From: Valencia hispanica
Taxonomy: Eukaryota; Chordata; Actinopteri; Cyprinodontiformes; Valenciidae
DNA: 64,000 bases
Assembly: GCA_963556495.2 (NCBI GenBank)
Contig: OY747715.1
Coordinates: 1,619,739-1,683,738, forward strand
Direction: 5' to 3'
Shown: positions 47,667 to 59,299 of the stretch, in pieces
Layout of the letters: each line of letters begins with the position of its first letter
How positions within the stretch are numbered: the first letter of the stretch is position 1
Made by a program: the position numbers and the translations under genes
Notes under the pieces: model-generated
What the model was told of the DNA's origin: nothing
What the model saw: only the letters and a program-made list of their open reading frames with translations
The model's database searches: none

Positions 47667-50600
47667 TCAAACCTCCATGTTTTCTTCCTTCTCCTCTTTT
47701 TGCGTCCCTTCATCAGTCGGGTCTCCTTGTTCTTCTTCTTCATCCTTTTTCTCCTCCTCCTCCTCCTGCTGTGATGAAGATGTGCCTTCCTCCTTCACAT
47801 CAGCGCTGCTCTTCGTCTCCTCCTCTTCACCACTTTCTTTTTTCTCAGGAGGCGTTGAAGTTTCAGTCGGACCTTCCTCCTTGAACACCTCCTCTTCCTC
47901 ACCCCCTCCCCCCCCCTCGGCCCTCTTCTCCTCCCCCTCCGGCCGGGAGCTCGGGTGGGACTCCGCGGCGTCCTCTCCGCCGCTGGACTTCCTGTGGCGG
48001 CGGGACGGCGGGCGCCGCCTGATGGAGACTCGGGCTCTGCCCTGGAGACGGACCAATCAGAGCAGAGACACACAGGTGACGTCACAGAGGGTTTCACAGT
48101 AATCTGTGGAATCGCTCTTTAAACATCTTCCTCACCTTGTTGATGCTCTGCAGGATGCTTCCCTCTACAGCCGAGGGAGGAGCTTCAAAGGAGGTGGGGC
48201 TTTCTGTTGACGGCGAGGTGGGGACAGGGCTGGTGGGGGTCCCTGTAGATGATGTGGTCACCATGGTTACTGGAGGGGCGGAGCCAGGAGAGGGCGGGGT
48301 GAAGCCCGGAGGAAGCATCCTCAGGCCGGGGCTCTTCAGGGGGGGTGTGGTGGTGGAACCGAGGGTCAGGTTGGCCTGAGCACACAGTGGGAGTGATGTC
48401 ACCATGATGTCACCGTGATGTCAGAGAGCAACGCCCCGAGCAGAGCAGCAGGGTTTACTACTGACCACCTGGACTCACCTGGAGCTTCTCGATGAGAGCA
48501 GAGTTCCTCTTGGCTTTAGGAGGAGACGAGACGCCTGAAGGGGGCTGAAACAGACCAAAACCGTTACCCCGAAATAAAACCCGTCCCTCGTTAAGCTGAA
48601 ACAGACCAAAACCGTTACCCCGAAATAAAACCCGTCCCTCGTTAAGCTGAAACAGACCAAAACCGTTGCCCCGAAATAAAACCCGTCCCTCGTTAAGCTG
48701 AAACAGACCAAAACCGTTACCCCGAAATAAAACCCGTCCCTCGTTAAGCTGAAACAGACCAAAACCGTTACCCCGAAATAAAACCCGTCCCTCGTTAAGC
48801 TGAAACAGACCAAAACCGTTGCCCCGAAATAAAACCTGTCCCTCGTTAAGCTGAAACAGACCAAAACCGTTGCCCCGAAATAAAACCCGTCCCTCGTTAA
48901 GCTGAAACAGACCCAAACCGTTGCCCCGAAATAAAACCCGTCCCTCGTTAAGCTGAAACAGACCAAAACCGTTACCCCGAAATAAAACCCGTCCCTCGTT
49001 AAGCTGAAACAGACCCAAACCGTTGCCCCGAAATAAAACCTGTCCCTCGTTAAGCTGAAACAGACCCAAACCGTTGCCCCGGAATAAAACCTGTCCCTCG
49101 TTAAGCTGAAACAGACCAAAACCGTTACCCCGGAATAAAACCTGTCCCTCGTTAAGCTGAAACAGACCAAAACCGTTACCCCGAAATAAAACCCGTCCCT
49201 CGTTAAGCTGAAACAGACCAAAACCGTTGCCCCGAAATAAAACCCGTCCCTCGTTAAGCTGAAACAGACCAAAACCGTTGCCCCGAAATAAAACCCGTCC
49301 CTCGTTAAGCTGAAACAGACCCAAACCGTTGCCCCGAAATAAAACCCGTCCCTCGTTAAGCTGAAAAAGACCAAAACCGTTACCCCGAAATAAAACCTGT
49401 CCCTCGTTAAGCTGAAACAGACCCAAACCGTTGCCCCGAAATAAAACCCGTCCCTCGTTAAGCTGAAACAGACCAAAACCGTTGCCCCGAAATAAAACCT
49501 GTCCCTCGTTAAAGGAGTCCAACTTCATGTTTCAGAGAAGAAGCTCCATGAAGCTCCAAACACGACTCAGTGACTTTAAACAACTTTTTGTTTTCTTTGT
49601 TGATTTTTTTGTTCTTGTTTCTGTTTCTTTCAAGACAGTAAATCTCTAAAATTCAGTTTTTTGCTTTAATTCAGCTTTTTGTTTTTCTGGTTGTTTCTCG
49701 CATCGATTACACATATTTAGAATTAGTTTTCCAGTCTTGTCTTGTGGATCGTTTTTCTTATAACTGGAATAGTTTCCAAACATTTTCACTGTTGTGTTTT
49801 CCGTCTTTAATTGAAATGATACTTCCTGGATCTGAGGCAGAGCGTCTGATTGGTTGAAGCAGCTGCGTTTGCTCACCTGCGTCTCGTCTGCGTTGGGCTG
49901 TGGGAGCTGCAGGGTTCGAGGCGGCCGACGCCTCACAGGTTTATCCTGATACAAACAACAAAACATGACGAGCTTTAAAATCTCTGCAGAGCTTTTATCC
50001 CATCGTCTCATTTTATATTTCTACGTTTACGTGCAGAGCGAAGCTCACCGCTTGGTTCCCAGCGGTGCTGTTGGGTTGAGGAGCCGGACCTTTGAATTTT
50101 CCCGCCAGTTCGGCCACAGAGCGGCGGGGCGGAGCCTCGTTCTGCAGGACAGAAGGTGAAGCACAGGTGAGCAACAGCAGGTGAAGGTCCTGTTTCATTT
50201 AATGATCAAAAACGAATAAAGACGTCACTAAAGGATGATGAAACACAGACTCAGGTTATTAGACAACACTGAAAACAGGTGATCCAAGATCAATAAATAC
50301 CTTTAATTGGTCACTAGTAATAATATCTGGTTCATTCAACCTAATTTATTTATGTTTGCTTAACTTGACAAGTTAATAAATTAACTTGGATAAACTTAAT
50401 GTAATTACTTATAGAGCAACTTACTTAACTTGAATTATCTGTTCTCTTTTTTCAGTGAATTAAAAATAAATAAAAACCGTTTCAGAGATGTGAAATTAAT
50501 TCTTCAGAAAACGATGCAAAACAGACAATAAAAAATGAGCAAAAATCCTGTTTCCAACCAGACCTGCAGTCATCGTCGCTGTATCTGGCTCTGACTTATT

Positions 50601-53600
50601 GTAATTAAAAGTTCTGCTGTATTGCAATATTTGGTTGGATGAGATATTCTAGGTGGCATAAATTCCCATTCTGGATGTGAATGATTTACTGGGTCTCTGT
50701 GCTTCGTTTAGTGGCTGAGATGCTAAAGCTGACAGTTAACAGCAGGAATGTTGAAGGAAAATGTTTGTTGATCCTGATGTTGTGAAGCCGACCAGACGGG
50801 ACCAGAAGGTCCGAGTTTTAACTGGTTCTGTGCCGACCCGGCTGAACCCGCCTCATTCAGGCCCAATGATTCCTGGAGCAGAGCCGACTGGTTTAAACCA
50901 TCTGAGAATGGTTCGGTCTCATCCAGGGTGGCAAAGCAGCAGAAGACCAAAGATAAAAAGCTCTGAGGAGAGGACCAGGACTGGTTCTAACAGAACCAGG
51001 TTCTGTTCTGGACCTGAAGCTGAGTGTGGGTCAGGGTTAGTCCCACACACACGGCTGGAGGCTTCACATAGCTGACATTCAGCAGATAATGAAATCAGCC
51101 TGAGCTTCACTCGATGTTTCCACAGACAGGCTGAACAGCGAGGGAAGAGAGTGACGAAAGAAAACTGCCGTTAACCCACTTCCTCCTCCTCCTGCTGCTG
51201 CGTTTGTTTGTTTGAGAGCAGCTGTGGTTGTCGGGGTCGGTTCTGGAGAGGAACGGACCTCATGGGGCCGGTTCTACCACGTCTTCACACAATATGGGCA
51301 AAACAGCTAATAAGCTGCGTCTGATTCAGAAATGCACAAAATAAATAACCATAAAACTCATGGATGACCTCTGAACCCTTCAAATGTTAATCGTAAAACA
51401 ATATGATCCACTGTAAGACTATTATTCATACCATCAATATTATCAATATTAAATAAAATCAAGGCTGATAAATCACAACTACAAAACTAATGGATCACTT
51501 AAAGAAAATAAAGTTAATGAATAACAAAAAGAAAACCAAGGAATGCAACCATTAAATCAATATATGAAAATAAACCCTAATTAATAACCAATAAATGTAC
51601 ATTTAAAACCAATAAATCAGACAACAAAACAAATGAATAAACCAGCATTAAATCAGGATAACCATAGGACTAATGTATGAAAAAGAGTCAAAATCATAAA
51701 GGTATAAATAACCCCAAAACCAACCATTTACCATTAAATACTAACAACACTACGCTGGTCAATAACAATAAAACTAGTAAATATGAACATAAAGTCTATA
51801 AATATACCTATAAATACCTACTAATGAAACAATAAAGTCTGTCAATAACAACTAACCCAACCACATAAATCCACAATACCATTAAACTTAAAGCTAATGT
51901 GCTAAATGAACTGTGGTTATGATGGTCCACTGAGTTCTGCTGAACCTCAGACGGGTCCAGGGGGACATCCGTCCATCCTGCAGGATGTCCCCCTCAGACC
52001 GCCTGGACACCTGCGATCACAGTCTGGAGGATTCAAACATTTCTCTGTGAGGGAGATTCTGGAAAAGAAACGTTTTCTGCTTCAGAACCTGAGACCGCGA
52101 CTCATTTAAAGATATTTCCAGATCCAGCCTTGTGAACTGGACTGGAGGTAACAGAAAACTGAGAGGTTTAAACTTTGGGGGGCCTGATTGATGAGAGCGG
52201 GAACCCTGAGGAAGGAGTCTAACTGTGGAGAGAAATCTAAAGATGTGCTGGAAAAGTTTCTAAGTGGAGTTTTATAACATCATTTATGATCAGAGACATT
52301 TTCTTTCTTCCTCATTTCAGTTCTCAGATCTCCTTTCTTGTCTGTCTCCTGTTGAATATGTCCTAATATTCCACATAAGGTTACTAGAGTCATTACCAGC
52401 CTGTTGATCCGTCCTGAATAATAACACAATAAATCCATCTTACTGAGGATCCACCTGTAGAAACCTGCTGACTCAACCAGTCAGAAGATCTGAGGAACAA
52501 AACCAGATGCTTCCAAACCAATTCAGGAAATGATTAACCGAGAACAAATACTCGTATTTCACCATGTTTTATCGTTGGTTATGAACAAACATGAGACCAA
52601 AATGAACCATGTATGAGTGAGAAACTAGTCCCTGCTCTAACCGGTTTCCTCCATCTTGGTTCTGTCTATCCTGGTCTCCTCCATCTTGGTTCTGTCCATC
52701 CTGGTCTCCTCCATCTTGGTTCTGTCTATCCTGGTCTCCTCCATCTTGGTTCTGTCCACCCTGGTCTCCTCCATCTTGGTTCTGTCTATCCTGTTCTCCT
52801 CCATCTTGGTTCTGTCCATCCTGGTCTCCTCCATCTTGGTTCTGTCCATCCTGGTCTCCTCCATCTTGGTTCTGTCTATCCTGGTTTCCTCCATCTTGGT
52901 TCTGTCCATCTTGGTTCTGTCCATCATGGTTTCCTCCATCATGGTTCTGTCCATCCTGGTCTCCTCCATCTTGGTTCTGTCCATCCTGGTCTCCTCCATC
53001 TTGGTTCTGTCTATCCTGGTCTCCTCCATCTTGGTTCTGTCCATCCTGGTCTCCTCCATCTTGGTTCTGTCTATCCTGGTCTCCTCCATCTTGGTTCTGT
53101 CCATCCTGGTCTCCTCCATCTTGGTTCTATCTATCCTGGTTTCCTCCATCTTGGTTCTGTCCATCATGGTTCTGTTCATCCTGGTCTCCTCCATCTTGGT
53201 TCTGTCCATCCTGGTCTCCTCCATTTTGGTTCTGTCTATCCTGGTCTCCTCCATCTTGGTTCTGTCCATCCTGGTCTCATCCATCTTGGTTCTGTCTATC
53301 CTGGTTTCCTCCATCTTGGTTCTTTCTATCCTGGTTTACTCCATCTTGGTTCTGTCCATCCTGGTTTCCTCCATCTTGGTTCTGTCCATCTTGGTTCTGT
53401 CTATCCTGGTCTCCTCCATCATGGTTCTGTCCATCATGGTTTCCTCCATCATGGTTCTGTCCATCATGGTTCTGTCCATCCTGGTCTCCTCCATCTTGGT
53501 TCTGTCCATCCTGGTCTCCTCCATCTTGGTTCTGTCCATCCTGGTCTCCTCCATCTTGGTTCTGTCCGTCCTGGTCTCCTTCATCTTGGTTCTGTCCATC

Positions 53601-56600
53601 CTGGTCTCCTCCATCTTGGTTCTGTCTATCCTGGTCTCCTCCATCATGGTTCTGTCCATCATGGTTCTGTCCATCATGGTCTCCTCCATCTTGGTTTTGT
53701 CCATCCTGGTCTCCTCCATCTTGGTTCTGTCCATCCTGGTTTACTCCATCTTGGTTCTGTCCATCCTGGTCTCCTCCATCTTGGTTCTGTCCATCATGGT
53801 TCTGTCCATCCTGGTCTCCTCCATCTTGGTTCTGTCCATCATGGTTCTGTCCATCCTGGTCTCCTCCATCTTGGTTCTGTCCATCCTGGTTTACTCCATC
53901 TTGGTTCTGTCTGTCCTGGTCTCCTCCATCTTGGTTCTGTCCATCCTGGTCTCCTCCATCTTGGTTCTGTCTATCCTGGTCTCCTCCATCATGGTTCTGT
54001 CCATCATGGTTCTGTCCATCCTGGTCTCCTCCATCTTGGTTCTGTCCATCCTGGTCTCCTCCATCTTGGTTCTGTCCATCCTGGTCTCCTCCATCTTGGT
54101 TCTGTCCATCCTGGTCTCCTCCATCTTGGTTCTGTCCATCCTGGTCTCCTCCATCTTGGTTCTGTCTATCCTGATTTCCTCCATCATGGTTCTGTCCATC
54201 CTGGTTTCCTACATCTTGGTTCTGTCTATCCTGGTTTCCTCCATCTTGGTTCTTTCTATCCTGGTTTCCTCCATCTTGGTTCTTTCTATCCTAGTTTCCT
54301 CCATCTTGGTTCTGTCCATCATGGTTCTGTCCATCCTGGTTTACTCCATCTTGGTTCTGTCCATCCTGGTTTCCTCCATCTTGGTTCTGTCTATCCTGGT
54401 TTCCTGCATCTTGGTTCTGTCTATCCTGGTTTACTCCATCTTGGTTCTGTCTATCCTGGTTTCCTGCATCTTGGTTCTGTCTATCCTGGTTTACTCCATC
54501 TTGGTTCTGTCCATCCTGGTTTCCTCCATCTTGGTTCTGTCCATCCTGGTTTCCTCCATCATGGTTCTGTCCATCCTGGTTTCCTCCATCTTGGTTCTTT
54601 CTATCCTGGTTTCCTCCATCTTGGTTCTTTCTATCCTGGTTTCCTCCATCTTGGTTCTTTCTATCCTGGTTTCCTCCATCTTGGTTCTGTCCATCATGGT
54701 TCTGTCCATCCTGGTTTCCTCCATCTTGGTTCTGTCTATCCTGGTTTCCTGCATCTTGGTTCTGTCTATCCTGGTTTCCTGCATCTTGGTTCTGTCTATC
54801 CTGGTTTCCTCCATCTTGGTTCTGTCCATCATGGTTCTGTCCATCCTGGTTTCCTCCATCTTGGTTCTGTCCATCCTGGTTTACTCCATCTTGGTTCTGT
54901 CTATCCTGGTTTCCTGCATCTTGGTTCTGTCTATCCTGGTCTCCTCCATCTTGGTTCTGTCTATCCTGGTTTCCTCCATCTTGGTTCTTTCCATCATGGT
55001 TCTGTCCATCCTGGTTTCCTCCATCTTGGTTCGGTCTATCCTGGTTTCGTGCATCTTGGTTCTGTCTATCCTGGTTTCCTCCATCTTGGTTCTGTCCATC
55101 CTGGCTTCCTGCATCTTGGTTCTGTCTATCCTGGTCTCCTCCATCTTGGTTCTGTCTATCCTGGTTTCCTGCATCTTGGTTCTGTCTATCCTGGTGTCCT
55201 CCATCTTGGTTCTGTCCATCCTGGTTTCCTCCATCTTGGTTCTGTGTATCCTGGTTTCCTCCATCTTGGTTCTGTCCATCCTGGTTTCCTCCATCTTGGT
55301 TCTGTCTATCCTGGTGTCCTCCATCTTGGTTCTGTCCATCCTGGTTTCCTCCATCTTGGTTCGGTCTATCCTGGTTTCCTGCATCTTGGTTCTGTCTCTC
55401 CTGGTTTCCTCCATCTTGGTTCGGTCTCTCCTGGTTTCCTGCATCTTGGTTCTGTCTCTCCTGGTTTCCTCCATCTTGGTTCGGTCTATCCTGGTTTCCT
55501 CCATCTTGGTTCTGTGTATCCTGGTTTCCTGCATCTTGGTTCTGTCCATCCTGGTTTCTTGCATCTTGGTTCGGTCTATCCTGGTTTCCTGCATCTTGGT
55601 TCTGTCCATCCTGGTTTCCTCCATCTTGGTTCGGTCTATCCTGGTTTCCTGCATCTTGGTTCTGTCTCTCCTGGTTTCCTCCATCTTGGTTCGGTCTCTC
55701 CTGGTTTCCTGCATCTTGGTTCTGTCTCTCCTGGTTTCCTCAATCTTGGTTCGGTCTATCCTGGTTTCCTGCATCTTGGTTCTGTCTCTCCTGGTTTCCT
55801 CCATCTTGGTTCGGTCTATCCTGGTTTCCTCCATCTTGGTTCTGTGTATCCTGGTTTCCTGCATCTTGGTTCTGTGTATCCTGGTTTCCTCCATCTTGGT
55901 TCTGTCCATCCTGGTTTCCTCCATCTTGGTTCGGTCTATCCTGGTTTCCTGCATCTTGTTTCTGTCTCTCCCGGTTTCCTCCATCTTGGTTCGGTCTCTC
56001 CTGGTTTCCTGCATCTTGGTTCTGTCTCTCCCGGTTTCCTCCATCTTGGTTCGGTCTCTCCTGGTTTCCTGCATCTTGGTTCTGTCTCTCCTGGTTTCCT
56101 CCATCTTGGTTCGGTCTATCCTGGTTTCCTGCATCTTGGTTCTGTCTCTCCTGGTTTCCTCCATCTTGGTTCGGTCTCTCCTGGTTTCCTGCATCTTGGT
56201 TCTGTGTATCCTGGTTTCCTCCATCTTGGTTCTGTCCATCCTGGTTTCCTCCATCTTGGTTTGGTCTATCCTGGTTTCCTGCATCTTGGTTCTGTCTCTC
56301 CTGGTTTCCTCCATCCTGGTTTCCTCCGTCCTTGTTTCTTCCATCCTGGTTTCCTCCATCCTGGTTTCCTCCGTCCTGGTCCAACATCTCCTCTCTGGTC
56401 TCTGCTAACATCAGTCCTGCCGCCATCTTGTTTCTCCTTCAACCCTCCGTTGCGGCCATGTTGGTTCTGTGTTTTCCTGGAAGTGGTCCTTTAACCCTTC
56501 CCAAATTGATGGGCAGCATGAGGTGCTTCTCCAAGGTCATTGCTGATGTTTCTCTTTGTGTTAAAAGAGAACTGGATGCTGCAGACTGAATAAACTCCTG

Positions 56601-57666
56601 GTTTTATATGCGAGGTCCAGCACCGTTTCTATGTTTCTTCTTATACAGTGGAAACTGAAAAGTGGCCGTGGTGTTTCAAAATTTTCCATTCTGGCCTTGT
56701 GTTTATGATATTTTGACACACTGTAATGCATCGTGTGTTGTTGTTTGAGCACCACATGTTGTATTTTTTATGACAAAAGGTATGAATTCAAACCTTAATG
56801 GTGTCCAATAATCTGAGTGGAGAAGCATCACAATGTCTCACACATTGCTCAGGCATGTATTGAGTAACTGACTTCTTGCGCCAGAGTATGCAGATAACTA
56901 ACCGCAAAAGTCACTACTGAGCATGTGCATCGGCTAACAGATGGTGCCGTTTTCACATTTCAAACAGATCAGAGGTTCAGGGACGATTTTTCTTAGAGTC
57001 CATTTAGTGGTCTGAAAAGTTACTAAATGTAGAGCCGATGTTTTTGGTTTTTTGACTCGATGCAGGTTTGTGTTTGTGCTAAAGACTGATCTGAGAACTA
57101 TCCATGCTTATTAGTGTCGTATTAATATGGTTGATTGTGGCAGAATAACACGGGACTGAGGACAAAGCCCTGAGGTTCTCCAGAACTGGGAGCTGACTCC
57201 TAGCACTGTTCCAAACCCTTGTTAGTGGTGAAGATGTGAGCTGCAGAGGAAAGCTACCAGACACACGTTTAACCTGTTTAAAAGAGATTCTTATCAAACT
57301 CTTAAAATGGGACAGATTCTGTTAAATATTCCGGTTCCTCTGACCGACTGAAGGCGATAAAAGTCCTTAATAATCTGACGACACCTTAGAATCCACAGCT
57401 GTAATGTCGACGAAACCTGTTGCACAGTTTGGTTTCCTGTTGGCGCTCGCTCGCTGTTCGCCACCCTACCTACCCTGCAGAATCCTCACCTTTAAATCAG
57501 CTAAGAATTGACCAGAGAGTCCATCAAGCTGAAGGAAAAGTCTGGATCCAAGTTGTGAATCACCTGCAGTGACCGTTTACCTGGTTTCTGGTGTCATATT
57601 TAATAAACTCCAGCAGAACAACCAAACAGCGGCAGCAGACAGAAAGTTTGAGAGTTTTACCTCCAT
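47667..57666 (-). CDS. rcsd1: CapZ-interacting protein / RCSD domain protein (6 coding exons)
   Basis: Exons in transcript order are 57666-57661 (ATG GAG only), 50141-50049, 49945-49877, 48544-48479, 48375-48136 and 48041-47667: 849 nt, 282 aa, and every exon is a multiple of three with phase 0. Family peptides match in order: RRSVAELAGKFKG, DKPVRRRPPRTLQLP, KAKRNSALIEKLQANLTL, LKSPGLRMLPPG, and INKGRARVSIRRRPPSRRHR, which is the RCSD-type basic segment. The C-terminus is a long Glu/Lys-rich tail ending EENMEV. RCSD1 (CapZIP) binds the actin capping protein CapZ and is phosphorylated under stress, mainly in muscle and immune cells. Human RCSD1 is about 416 aa, so this copy has a shorter acidic tail. 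The two-codon first exon is the least certain part; it rests on ATGGAG|GTAAAA near a TATA/MEF2-like site. Confidence 0.87.
48545..49513. repeat. 51-bp minisatellite carrying the rcsd1 exon 4 acceptor
   Basis: Nineteen tandem 51-bp units in rcsd1 intron 3. On the transcript strand each ends GGTTTTGGTCTGTTTCAG, the same bases that form the real acceptor next to exon 4 (48544). Every unit is 17 codons (LNEGRVLFRGNGFGLFQ) with no stop, in frame with exon 4, so a 356-codon open frame runs from 49528 through the exon. Confidence 0.96.
50320..50460. repeat. Dispersed A/T-rich repeat, second copy
   Basis: Contains ACTTGACAAGTTAATAAATT and ACTTGGATAAACTTAAT in the same order as the copy at 22383-22500. 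It lies in rcsd1 intron 1. Confidence 0.55.
51290..51900. repeat. Degenerate AATAAA/ACCA-word region
   Basis: About 600 bp of irregularly repeated AATAAACC, ATAAAACTAATGGAT and TAACCATAA words on one strand. It is cryptic simple sequence in rcsd1 intron 1 with no exon. Confidence 0.65.
52640..56400. repeat. 3.7 kb, 30-bp minisatellite in rcsd1 intron 1
   Basis: Roughly 120 copies of TCCTCCATCTTGGTTCTGTC plus TATCCTGGTT/C, with shorter 15-bp half units (ATGGTTCTGTCC). Variants cluster by region: CTCCTCC in the first 1.5 kb, TTCCTGC and CGGTCTCTC in the last. Unit lengths are multiples of three and few stops occur, so frames of 1293, 1250 and 492 codons appear. These are not proteins. Confidence 0.96.
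57040..57360 (-). mobile_element. LINE reverse transcriptase remnant
   Basis: Minus strand near 57190-57145 reads GEPQGFVLSPVLF, a decayed form of the [13 protein letters not shown] block. Flanks are too eroded to define ends. Confidence 0.5.
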
Positions 57667-57737
57667 CCTGCTGGTCGTCTCTCAGCCGCCTCAATATGTC
57701 GAGTATGTGTGAAAGAGGGTGGGAGGGGACCTGAGGG

Positions 57738-57747
57738 TTAAATATAG
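57738..57747 (-). promoter_or_regulatory. TATA/MEF2-like element of rcsd1
   Basis: CTATATTTAA on the minus strand, 72 bp upstream of the proposed ATG (57666), fits both a TATA box and the MEF2 consensus YTAWWWWTAR. Its position supports the small first coding exon and fits a muscle-expressed gene. Confidence 0.5.
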
Positions 57748-58039
57748 ACCTGGAGTCACGTCTGAGAGAGAGACCTTCACTTTCTACAGGCAGCAGAGAG
57801 AGAGAGACGGCAGCTCATGTTCTGTCACATGGTCGTCATGTTTGTGTTTAAAAACTCATCGATTAAAACTGATCTCAGGTCAGGAGAAGTGGAGCTAAAA
57901 GCTGTAAAAGGTGACACATGTTAAGGGTGAAAAAAAAAGAAATTTTCTATTTTAGAAGCAGTTTATGATCCAGAATGGCTGGAAATGTTTCAAAAAGATT
58001 TAAATCCAGGTAAGGATGAGGTGATCAGGTGTAGATGGA

Positions 58040-58800
58040 GGAGAGCTGGTTTAAAGAGATCACTGGTGGTGTCCCACAGGGAGGAGTGTTAGGCCCAAAA
58101 CTGTTTACGTTGTTTATCAGGCATTAGAAAAATACTTAAATTAGTTTTATTTGCAGATGACAGAAATATTTTCTGTTCTGGGTCAAACAGCAGAAAAAAT
58201 TTAAATAGAAATGGTGTTATTAAACTGGTGGTTTAACTTAAAAAGACAGTTATTAATTCTAAAAAAAAACTATTTATGATAAATAGAAATTATAAAATAC
58301 CACAAAGCTACAGATAATCATTAATAATGCAAAAAATCTGCTGGAAATCTCAAGTAAGACATGTAGAAATGAGAATACCTAGAATTATTGCAGCTTTGGT
58401 GGAATCCAGATATATGCTGGATCATACATCATTAAATATTCTGTATAATTCACCTGGACCACTGGATCTGTCTTACTGTCTTCCTGTCTGGGGTAAAATC
58501 TACTCAACAGACCCGAAAACCAATATATCACTACAGATGTTCAGCTAATATTATATCGTTATACATCTGAAGAAAAACAGCAACCAGGACTGTAAATAAT
58601 GTGTGAAAGAGGGAACACACCAAGTCACGTCAGAAACTGGTCGACAGGAGTCAAATTCATAATTAAGCTGATCTCCAGGTGATACCAAGGGGCGGGGTTA
58701 TAATCTAAGAGGCAAACAGGATTTCAATAAACTGTGCTTATCTGTACAACTAAAATGGGTCAGAGTGTTTGATGACTTAAAACTCAATAAAAATATTAAT
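58040..58800 (+). mobile_element. LINE reverse transcriptase remnant, same family as 35600-36692
   Basis: Reads GGVPQGGVLGPKLFTLFI, then FADDRNIFCSGSN across a small frameshift, then fragments resembling SLNVNK-type and TFLGV-type blocks (58300-58550). The spacing between the GVPQG and ADD boxes is normal here, unlike the (TA)n-disrupted copy. Confidence 0.7.
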
Positions 58801-58979
58801 GAATGCATCTAAATGTCTGATTTTAATGTTTTAAAGTTTTGTTCTTTTAACTTTTGTTGAAAAGAAATCATCATGTCTCTGTGATCGGTCCACAAGGACT
58901 CAGGAGAACCTCCTAGAACGTTACCTGGAACATTTTGGAGCAGCTGCTGGAAGGAACCATCTGGTCATAAAGCAATGGA

Positions 58980-59292
58980 CTCAGGTGGGCTGAGGGGTTC
59001 TGATGATGCTCAGGTGGTTCTAGGTGGGCCAGGAGAACATCTCCTACCACCAGGACGTGGGTCCATTCTGCCCTGACCTCTGACCTCAGCCCTGCTGCTC
59101 ACTGGATGTTTTTTATGTGAACCTGAGAGATGGTTCTGGGTGAAACTCCCAGCAGGTCAGCTGGTTCTGAAACAGCCGGACCGGGCCGTCTGGTACCAGC
59201 GACACCGCTAAGTTCAAGGTCACGTAGATCCCGTCCTTCTCTGTCCTAATAAACGGTTGAACAGGTGTACCTAATAAAGTGGCCAGTGTGTG
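58980..59292. repeat. Dispersed repeat ending GTACCTAATAAAGTGGCCAG
   Basis: The right end (AACAGGTGTACCTAATAAAGTGGCC) shares GGTACCTAATAAAGTGTCC with 16580-16605 in alg8 intron 11. This indicates an interspersed family with an inverted or truncated internal part. Confidence 0.5.
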
Positions 59293-59299
59293 ATCCACC

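Noticed and set aside
47677..48102. 141-codon plus-strand Ser/Pro frame and the 47795-48097 minus frame
   Set aside because: Shadow frames of the last rcsd1 exon, whose correct frame (47667-48041) matches the family.
48458..49528. 356-codon frame called as a normal gene
   Set aside because: The array is intronic by the rcsd1 model. It is kept as a splicing hypothesis, not as an independent gene.
52613..56494. 1293- and 1250-codon open frames, plus minus-strand frames up to 492 codons
   Set aside because: All lie in the 30-bp minisatellite. The unit is divisible by three with few stops, so several frames are open at once. No splice or homology support.
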